From NCBI GenBank assembly GCA_020160935.1, contig JAIUPL010000033.1, positions 1-58,100 on the forward strand: DNA of 58,100 nt. The letters are read 5' to 3'. The notes under the pieces are model-generated. The model saw only the letters and a list, made by a program, of their open reading frames with translations, was not told the DNA's origin and did no database searches. Every line of letters starts with the position of its first letter. Position 1 is the first letter of the stretch. This DNA comes from Bacteroidota bacterium (GTDB lineage: Bacteria > Bacteroidota > Bacteroidia > Chitinophagales > Saprospiraceae). Position numbers and translations under genes: made by a program. Shown here one piece after another: positions 52,007 to 58,100 of the stretch.

Positions 52007-54484
52007 TCATCGCCGCACCACCGCCCACGCACGCCCTTCTCCGTTCGCCCGCTGTACCCGCCACCAGTAGGCGCCAGCCGACAAACCTTTCAGGTCGATC
52101 TGCCCGGCTTGCAATCCTTCCGCGATTTGGCCTCGTTGTACCACCCGGCCCAGTGCGTCGATCAGCCACCAGTCTAGTTCAGACGAAGTGGCGCCACGTT
52201 TCCAGAAAAAGAAATCGCTGCAAGGGTTGGGGTAAAGAGTTACTTCCAGCGGCATTTCGCTCGTATCTCCCGGCTCCGGCATGAGCGCCTTGAACCCCGC
52301 CCAGGGCCGCGCCTGCTTGATAACCAACTGTCCGTCGGCGTCGATTTTGTACTCAATTTCCATGGCAAACGCATCGGACGCCTCGGCATGGTACAGCACT
52401 TTGAACACCTGATGAATGACCCGGAGGTACTCGCGCATTTGATCGACATAAAAAGGTGTCATCAGCACCGAATCGGCCGGAATCTGATTGGAATGGGTCA
52501 TCACAAAATGATCCGCTTCCGCCCCCGACGCAGCGCTTACCAGCACTTCCTCCGGGATTGAGTTGGCAGACGGGTTGGTCACGAGGTCTTCTCCAACCTG
52601 TGTATTGAGGTAATAATAGCCCAAGGTATTGTATGCCGGATCGGTGCTCACACCTACACCGTTGACCAGTTCGTTTTCAAAATTGGGATGTACCAGCACG
52701 CCCATTGCCGTTTTGAAATGATCGATGCGGTAAAATTCGCGCTCCTCGAATGCTCGCAGGTTCCAGGTGCTGGCAAATACCTGCTTGATGGTTTTGGAAA
52801 TATGGCCTTCGTCGGGGTGCTGCGTTTTGGAATCGTACAGCCCAGCGCCGCTGAATCCCGGCAAATCCTCGTTGTTGGTGCTCGACCGGCAGCGAATAGG
52901 CACACCCGGTGGAAACTGCTGCTGCATATCACTCAGCGCATCCATCATCCAGCCGGGCATGGATGCGTTTTTGATGGTTTGGCGAAAGGCGTCGAGCCGC
53001 TCGATACGGGTATTAAAATCCGTTTGAAAATCAGCCGATTCCATCATTTGGCGGGCCTGATCGTACAGACCATTGTACTGCATAAAGGCATCGTAAAAGT
53101 AGAAGGGCACGCCGAATCCGTCGGGCACTGTGCCTTCCGGAAAACCCAGGGTGCGCAGCGTAGCCACATTGGCGCATTTTACCCCGAAACTGACGGAAGA
53201 GGCAAAATGGATACTGTCCAGGGGCAAAATGTGCGTTTCCGACAGATCCCGAACGGGCTCCTGGGAGGTTTTGGGCCGTATGCTTTCATAATGGGCATCC
53301 ACTTCGGCCAGTGTGGCTGACCGGAGAATGTAATTTTCCGGCGTGGCCTTGAAATACACATACCGCCCGATGAGCGAATCGATACCGGGCAGCAGCCGGG
53401 CATCGCGGATAAATGCATTGGGCACATTGTCCTGAATAGCCCGCAGGTTGACGTGCGACAGCGGCGTTTGCATCACTGTGGTGATGATGCCACCGACGCG
53501 GGGCAGGTCGTTGGGCAGGGTTTCATACAACACCACATCGCGGGAGAAGGGCGTTTCATCCGGTTGAACTACCCGAAGTAGTCCGTACCCTTCCGCCACA
53601 TGCAGCGCCACATAGTCGATGTCGGCAAACAGATCGTCTTCCAGCAGCACCTTCACCCGGGAGGCATCGTACAGGGCTTTTTCCTGCCAGTACACCGGCA
53701 CGCCGCCGGGTTCGTTGGGATAGTAGCAGAAATTGTTGTGCAGGAATGGCATGTTGGCGGCCATCAGTTCCATGGCTTTTTGCACATACGACCAGGAGAA
53801 GGTATTATTCGGTTGAAAAACAAAACGATACACGCCCAATCCGCCACCTGGCGCTGCCACAGTCGGGTGGTACAGGATAGAGCCGGTCATCAGGGTACCA
53901 TCGTTGGTATAACCCAGGCTGTTGGCAAACTGCGTGTGCGTATCAAAGGTATTGCTGTTGATGAAATACAACAATGGATGCGTGGCGTCGCGGTTTTTGA
54001 TAAAAAACTTGACTTCTTCCACCATGCCAATACCCGGAATATCGGCCTGCGTAGCCAGTTTTTTAAAAGCAAGGCGGTCTGGAATAAAAACGGCGCCGCT
54101 TGTAAAATCGATACCTGATGCGCTGTTCAGCGGGCTTTCCTGCGGCAATTGGTTCCATTCCGTCATATCGTCCCGGCCGTCTTCATCCGCATCGTCGGGC
54201 GCGTTCAGCAGGTGGGCGCTGACGCGGTATTGATCGAGCGGAAAAGCGGCCAGGTTTTCCTCCAACTCCAGATTGCCTGCCCCCCCATTTGCCATCACTG
54301 TCACCTGTTCGAATGCATTGCCGGCTTGTGTGCGTGCATGAAGCAGATAATAATGCTGCGCATCGGCGTCGATGCGCAGGCTGGCCACGCCGTAATCGTC
54401 TACCTGATAGCCGGTAATCGGGACAGACTGCGCAGAGAGCAGCAAAGGGAGTAGCAGGAAAAGCAGAGAAGCCGGTTTTTGCAT
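52007..54484 (-). CDS. Exported glucan-water-dikinase/PPDK-like protein with T9SS tail
   Basis: 825 residues from MQKPASLL, with a signal peptide (LLLSAQ). The order is: leader domain (about 20-320), swivelling phosphohistidine-type domain with PLSHVNLRA (His344), then an ATP-grasp-like domain (about 435-740) with RCRSSTNNEDLPGFSGAGLYDS (531-552) and STWNLRAFEEREFYRIDH. That order and the wording match plant and bacterial alpha-glucan, water dikinases (SHVSVRA; FRSDSNGEDLEGYAGAGLYDS). A sorting domain (YPNPCSDFFFWKR) ends it. ATP is scarce outside cells, so it may bind or sense rather than phosphorylate. Confidence 0.85.
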   Translation of the reverse strand: MQKPASLLFLLLPLLLSAQSVPITGYQVDDYGVASLRIDADAQHYYLLHARTQAGNAFEQVTVMANGGAGNLELEENLAAFPLDQYRVSAHLLNAPDDADEDGRDDMTEWNQLPQESPLNSASGIDFTSGAVFIPDRLAFKKLATQADIPGIGMVEEVKFFIKNRDATHPLLYFINSNTFDTHTQFANSLGYTNDGTLMTGSILYHPTVAAPGGGLGVYRFVFQPNNTFSWSYVQKAMELMAANMPFLHNNFCYYPNEPGGVPVYWQEKALYDASRVKVLLEDDLFADIDYVALHVAEGYGLLRVVQPDETPFSRDVVLYETLPNDLPRVGGIITTVMQTPLSHVNLRAIQDNVPNAFIRDARLLPGIDSLIGRYVYFKATPENYILRSATLAEVDAHYESIRPKTSQEPVRDLSETHILPLDSIHFASSVSFGVKCANVATLRTLGFPEGTVPDGFGVPFYFYDAFMQYNGLYDQARQMMESADFQTDFNTRIERLDAFRQTIKNASMPGWMMDALSDMQQQFPPGVPIRCRSSTNNEDLPGFSGAGLYDSKTQHPDEGHISKTIKQVFASTWNLRAFEEREFYRIDHFKTAMGVLVHPNFENELVNGVGVSTDPAYNTLGYYYLNTQVGEDLVTNPSANSIPEEVLVSAASGAEADHFVMTHSNQIPADSVLMTPFYVDQMREYLRVIHQVFKVLYHAEASDAFAMEIEYKIDADGQLVIKQARPWAGFKALMPEPGDTSEMPLEVTLYPNPCSDFFFWKRGATSSELDWWLIDALGRVVQRGQIAEGLQAGQIDLKGLSAGAYWWRVQRANGEGRAWAVVRR

Positions 54485-54607
54485 ACACACAAGGGTTGTT
54501 GAAGGAAACACTTCAAAACTACCGGGAATGGGGCACAAGTGTGTGGGAAAAACGGATTGTTTTGGCCTGAATTTTACTTTTTGTGTTCTCTGCAGGAGAG
54601 CGTGTTT

Positions 54608-55825
54608 TTAATTTCTGACAAATACAATCGTTTTGGAGCGCCCGTTCTGACTGAGCAGGAGGAAGTACGCTCCCGGGGCCAGCGTATGGCAATCGACCAT
54701 GCTGTTGCCTTCCTGCACCGTGCCTTGTGCAAGCATTTGCCCGTGTATGTTGTGTACTTCATATCGCATGCCTTCGACAGCATCCTTGCTCCGTATGTGC
54801 AGAAAATCGGTTGCCGGGTTGGGAAAAATCTCTACATCGGCTTCCAGTTGGGCGCTGTGTGTGCCGGTGTACATATCGTAATCGTAGTCGATTTGAAGCG
54901 ACGGGTAATATACATTGTTGGAAAAATCGGTGAGATAGTACCGAAACTGGTGCAGCGATTTGTCCGAATTGTAATCAATTTCATAACCACTGTTGGGGCT
55001 CAAACCCTGTGGCGTGTACAGGTAGAACTGGAAAAAAGTGACCTGAAGATCGGCATTGTACTGGGTGGTTGTTGAACTGTAATTCGACCAGGCGCCATTG
55101 GAGAACGCCTCGGTGAGCGCAACGGTCATCGTGGGCTGATAGTTGTAGGCGGTTCGGTTGACAGGCGCCCAGTCATTGAGGGTTTGCGACCACCCATCGT
55201 TGAATACTACGTCCACTTTATCGTCCGGGTCGTTGTACCAATTGGTATTCCGCTGCTGATTAATCCAGGTGTTGTTGGTGTAGTTTTGATACGTCACTGT
55301 TTCCTCGCGGTCGTCGGCATCATAGGTATACAGGCTTCGGCTGCCGTAACCCTGGCCATTGAAATACGAGAAGTTGGTGCGTTCCAGCACTTTTCCGGTA
55401 GCCGAATAGGTGAAAGAAACGGTGCGTTCCTGCTCCCACACACCAGTAGTTGTATGGAGTCGTTCTGCAGATTCCTGCGTACGGTTGCCGTTGGGGTCGT
55501 AGGTGTAGGTTTCCCGGGCATAATCCGTGTATCCATTTGTCGCATCCCATTTGCGGTTGACCGTGGAAACAAGTTTCCCGTCGGGGTCGTAGGTAAAATA
55601 CCGGGTGTTGTCGTAAGTAAATTGTGTACCGTCCCACAAGTCTGTCTGAAACTGATCTACCAGCCCGTTGGGCAACCGAAAATAAAAACAGCGTTCGTAA
55701 TTGGTTAAAGCCACGGATGAACTGTAAGCCTGTTGTGAAATGTAACGGGTGGGCTGAGGGGCGTTGGTTTGTGCAGCGAGCAATTGGGACATACCAATGG
55801 CTAGCATAAAAAGGTACTTTTTCAT
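54608..55825 (-). CDS. RHS/YD-repeat-like surface protein, T9SS cargo
   Basis: 405 residues with a signal peptide (ending LAAQ). The body contains YD-type repeats (YFTYDPDGKLVSTVNRKWD, YTYDPNGNRTQE, FTYSATGKVLERTN, YTYDADDREETVTY), the motif family found in RHS and teneurin shells. No toxin domain follows; instead a sorting domain (FPNPATDFLHIRS...GAYFLLLSQ) ends the protein. Likely a surface-displayed beta-shell or sugar-binding protein. The downstream lipoprotein gene lies 47 bp away. Confidence 0.8.
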   Translation of the reverse strand: MKKYLFMLAIGMSQLLAAQTNAPQPTRYISQQAYSSSVALTNYERCFYFRLPNGLVDQFQTDLWDGTQFTYDNTRYFTYDPDGKLVSTVNRKWDATNGYTDYARETYTYDPNGNRTQESAERLHTTTGVWEQERTVSFTYSATGKVLERTNFSYFNGQGYGSRSLYTYDADDREETVTYQNYTNNTWINQQRNTNWYNDPDDKVDVVFNDGWSQTLNDWAPVNRTAYNYQPTMTVALTEAFSNGAWSNYSSTTTQYNADLQVTFFQFYLYTPQGLSPNSGYEIDYNSDKSLHQFRYYLTDFSNNVYYPSLQIDYDYDMYTGTHSAQLEADVEIFPNPATDFLHIRSKDAVEGMRYEVHNIHGQMLAQGTVQEGNSMVDCHTLAPGAYFLLLSQNGRSKTIVFVRN

Positions 55826-55872
55826 GCGTTGAAAGTTGATTGGTTACGAAAGAAGGGATAAAAAGAAATGGG

Positions 55873-56619
55873 TTACCGGTACATCGAGTAGGAAGCGCCG
55901 CTGCTGCTCGTCATGGTGGCATTCGCAGGCGTCACTTCTACACTGTAGTTCGAGCCAATGAGGAGCGCTCCATTGGCGCTTGCTTGTGTGGTTGCAGGCG
56001 TATTCAGCGCGGAGGCGGCACACAGGCTTCTACCATTTGCAAGGGAGTAATACTCGAAAGCGCCCGAAGCATTTTTTCGCTTGTAAATCAGCACCCTGGC
56101 GGTTTGGTTGCCATCTGAAATGACAAGGAGTTCCTCGTTGACATTGACATCCCAGTTGATCGGCGTCTGCGAACCCGTTACGTCCGACAAAGGCGACAGG
56201 CAAATGCTGTTTGCATCCGACAGTATGGCCTCTTTCTGAACGATGACATCCACAATAATAATGACAGTGGTTTTAAGCGAGATCTGTACCGGTGGGCTGT
56301 ACACCCCGTCGGAACACACCGTGCGCAGCGTCACCTTGTACAGGGAATCAGGCGACAGGCCCGTAATCGTGAAGGTCGAATCCGTGGTAGTAAAGGGGCC
56401 GGCCGGAACGGGCTGCGGCGACACAGATATTTCTACGGTGGTGCCCGGGGGCGCCGACCAGGATATGGTAGCGCTGGTAGGACTGAGGCCAATGACCTGC
56501 ACATTGGTTGGAGGATCGCAGGGTTCCGCAGGAGGAACACAACCCGTCGTGCAAAACAGGGAAGTAACAAACAAGGCGCAGCCTGCCAACAGGACAAGGA
56601 GCAGATACAGGTTTTTCAT
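55873..56619 (-). CDS. Lipoprotein with a fibronectin type III domain
   Basis: 248 residues with a lipoprotein leader (LLAGCALFVTSLFCTTGCVPP). An FN3 domain occupies about residues 35-115 (CDPPTNVQVIGLSPTSATISWSAPPG...FTITGLSPDSLYKVTLRTVCSDG). The C-terminal half (VQKEAILSDANSICLSPLSDVTGSQTPINWDVN...LLIGSNYSVEVTPANATMTSSSGASYSMYR) is an unknown beta-type domain. Likely attached to the outer membrane. Confidence 0.75.
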   Translation of the reverse strand: MKNLYLLLVLLAGCALFVTSLFCTTGCVPPAEPCDPPTNVQVIGLSPTSATISWSAPPGTTVEISVSPQPVPAGPFTTTDSTFTITGLSPDSLYKVTLRTVCSDGVYSPPVQISLKTTVIIIVDVIVQKEAILSDANSICLSPLSDVTGSQTPINWDVNVNEELLVISDGNQTARVLIYKRKNASGAFEYYSLANGRSLCAASALNTPATTQASANGALLIGSNYSVEVTPANATMTSSSGASYSMYR

Positions 56620-56829
56620 GGTACAGTAAGTAAAGGGTGGGTAGTGGTTTGTTTTTATGATGCTGCGAAGGTAAACGGGCCTGAAGGAACGTTACAAAGA
56701 CAAATTTTGTAATTTATCCCATGAATATTATTTTAGAACACTTGTTATTTTTCGGCAAAAACAACATAATTTCGTGTTTTTATCAAATAAAACAAAGACA
56801 AAACAAACCATTTTATCCCATGAAAAAAC

Positions 56830-58100
56830 ATGCAAAATAGCACCTTGATAGCAGTATTCCGCCTGTTCCAAACACACGAAATTCAATTGTTGGCACAGAT
56901 GATTGATACCCCGTTGTTCAAACTACCCAACCGGCATGGCGATACGGTTCGGCTGTTCCAATACTTGCAGCAGGCTGCGCCGGGATTTTCAGATGTCGGT
57001 TATTTGTCTAAAGAAACGGCAGCCTCCCGACTGTTTGGGCATCGTTCGCAACCGGCTACGGAACTCCGAAAAGCCATGTCGAACCTGTTGGGTATTCTTA
57101 AAAAATTTGTGCTGTTTCAGCAATTTGCTCATACACCTGGCACGTCAGGGAATGCTTTGTTGCACGATATACAGACCGATTTAGGCCTGTTAAAATGGCT
57201 GGCGAGCCGCTCCGGCGACATTGCACAGGAAGCGCCTGCGGTGAAGCCAAAACGAAAACGGCCCGCCAAAACCCGCGTATTGCTGTCGCATCAATACAAA
57301 ATACTGCACGAAAATAGCACCCGCTTTTCCGATCAGGCCCGTTCCTTCAATCAACGCGCATACAGCGAGTGGCTCTTGTCGCGCTTCTGGCAGGAATATG
57401 AATTGTACGATTATTTTGGTTTGCAACGTTCGCTCCCGGAGCAACAGGAGCACTTGCTGCGGGCCCTTGACGCCCTCGACGGATTTTACTATCAGTTGAA
57501 AATGAGTATGGCCATGCATTTGCAGGTGAATTTGCTGGCACAGGCGGCTTCCGACGACAGGATGACTCCCATCAGGCAGCAGTTCCATCACAGCCTTGAT
57601 TTGGCCAGGTCGCTGCCGACGCATTTAGCCGAAATACCGGAGCACCAACTTTATTCGGCAGTGTTTCGCATGCTGCATGAACAGGATACACATAGCCAAC
57701 TCTATAAAACCATCGAGCAACTGATGGGTCAGGATGGAATTCGCCTGCCCGATCAGGTACTGCAAACCATCCGAATCTCTTTGAGTGCCTATTGCGCTAT
57801 TATGTACAACCGCACCGGAGATCGTTTTTTCCTGCAACGCAGGCTGGAACTTCAAAAAACCGATCTGGAAAACGAATTGCGCACCAATGGAAACACCATC
57901 ACAGCGACCCGGCTCTCCGGAACTGTTTCCAATGCATTGCTGGCAGGCGAACAGAATTATTACTGGGTAGCCGAATTGCTGGAAGTATTTGGGCAGGGCG
58001 TTGGTATCCTCGCTACGGATACGCCGCGGGAAGTGTATAAAGTCAACAGGGCGCACCTGCTTTTCCACCAGGGCGCTTATCGGCAGGCGGCCAACGAACT
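56830..58100 (+). CDS. Unidentified helical protein, 3' end outside window
   Basis: The frame is open from the ATG at 56830 to the window end (423 codons), with no stop. Features are LIAVFRLFQTHEIQLLAQMI near the start, a Lys/Arg-rich segment (KPKRKRPAK) at about 138-147, then helical repeats (LLSRFWQEYELYDYFG, RALDALDGFYYQLKMSMAMHLQVNLL). No motif is recognised. The minus-strand open frames over the same bases are shadows. Upstream is an A+T-rich promoter region (56700-56829). Confidence 0.65.
   Translation, partial: MQNSTLIAVFRLFQTHEIQLLAQMIDTPLFKLPNRHGDTVRLFQYLQQAAPGFSDVGYLSKETAASRLFGHRSQPATELRKAMSNLLGILKKFVLFQQFAHTPGTSGNALLHDIQTDLGLLKWLASRSGDIAQEAPAVKPKRKRPAKTRVLLSHQYKILHENSTRFSDQARSFNQRAYSEWLLSRFWQEYELYDYFGLQRSLPEQQEHLLRALDALDGFYYQLKMSMAMHLQVNLLAQAASDDRMTPIRQQFHHSLDLARSLPTHLAEIPEHQLYSAVFRMLHEQDTHSQLYKTIEQLMGQDGIRLPDQVLQTIRISLSAYCAIMYNRTGDRFFLQRRLELQKTDLENELRTNGNTITATRLSGTVSNALLAGEQNYYWVAELLEVFGQGVGILATDTPREVYKVNRAHLLFHQGAYRQAANE

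Noticed and set aside
57190-58068. Minus-strand open frames near the right edge
   Set aside because: The plus-strand frame from 56830 is continuous and shows natural protein composition; the minus frames are shorter and lack family signals.

Overview
The window is most likely chromosomal DNA from a Bacteroidota bacterium, and my best guess is a member of the Saprospiraceae or a close relative. Five large exported proteins end in a type IX secretion (T9SS) type A sorting domain of the FPNP...GxYxL form. There are also lipoproteins, outer-membrane beta-barrels, a TonB-type receptor with a carboxypeptidase-like N-terminal domain, a TPR regulator with a transmembrane segment and C-terminal helix-turn-helix, a remnant of a SprB-repeat protein, and little Shine-Dalgarno signal before start codons. 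The lineage is inference; no rRNA or tRNA gene was recognised.

Layout. 1-7.1 kb holds small regulatory and stress-type genes: a CBS protein, two acetyltransferases, a rhodanese, an ECF sigma factor with a DUF2383 protein, an FAD oxidoreductase, a YtxH protein and a lone response regulator. 7.2-19.8 kb is envelope and exported metabolism: an AsmA-like anchor protein, barrels, a TonB-type receptor, a serine hydrolase, NTF2-like and dioxygenase-like proteins and a carboxylesterase. 20.1-26.8 kb carries a secreted reprolysin-type metalloprotease, a TPR/HTH regulator broken by an in-frame TGA, and a pentameric ligand-gated ion channel fused to a periplasmic-binding-protein-like domain. 27-28.9 kb is an A+T-rich accessory patch between two copies of a palindromic repeat, one of which cuts off a SprB-type gene. 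29-33.4 kb has small membrane proteins, a DHFR-like reductase, an MBL hydrolase, PPK2 and an acetyltransferase. 33.4-43 kb has two beta-helix T9SS proteins, an ABC-F protein and an M43 protease. 43.1-44.6 kb is an Mrr-type restriction gene bracketed by two inverted copies of a roughly 223-bp structured repeat. 44.7-58.1 kb has a barrel, a POT peptide transporter, a prolyl oligopeptidase, a secreted glucan-water-dikinase-like protein, an RHS-like T9SS protein, an FN3 lipoprotein and an unidentified open-ended gene.

The most unusual property of the window lies between the genes. Many intergenic gaps hold a long hairpin, often with 27-59-bp arms that are perfect or nearly so. Several are built from 7-bp repeat units. 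Some supply the stop codon of the neighbouring gene. In at least two pairs (30.1/30.8 kb and 43.1/44.4 kb) the outer sequence is conserved while part of the stem differs between copies and still pairs. That is a covariation pattern expected either from selection on structure or from a mechanism that copies one arm onto the other.

In functional terms, most genes serve the cell surface: secreted proteases and esterases, T9SS cargo, peptide uptake and receptors. The main candidates for new biology are the receptor-channel fusion, the exported dikinase, the Mrr cassette and the hairpin families.
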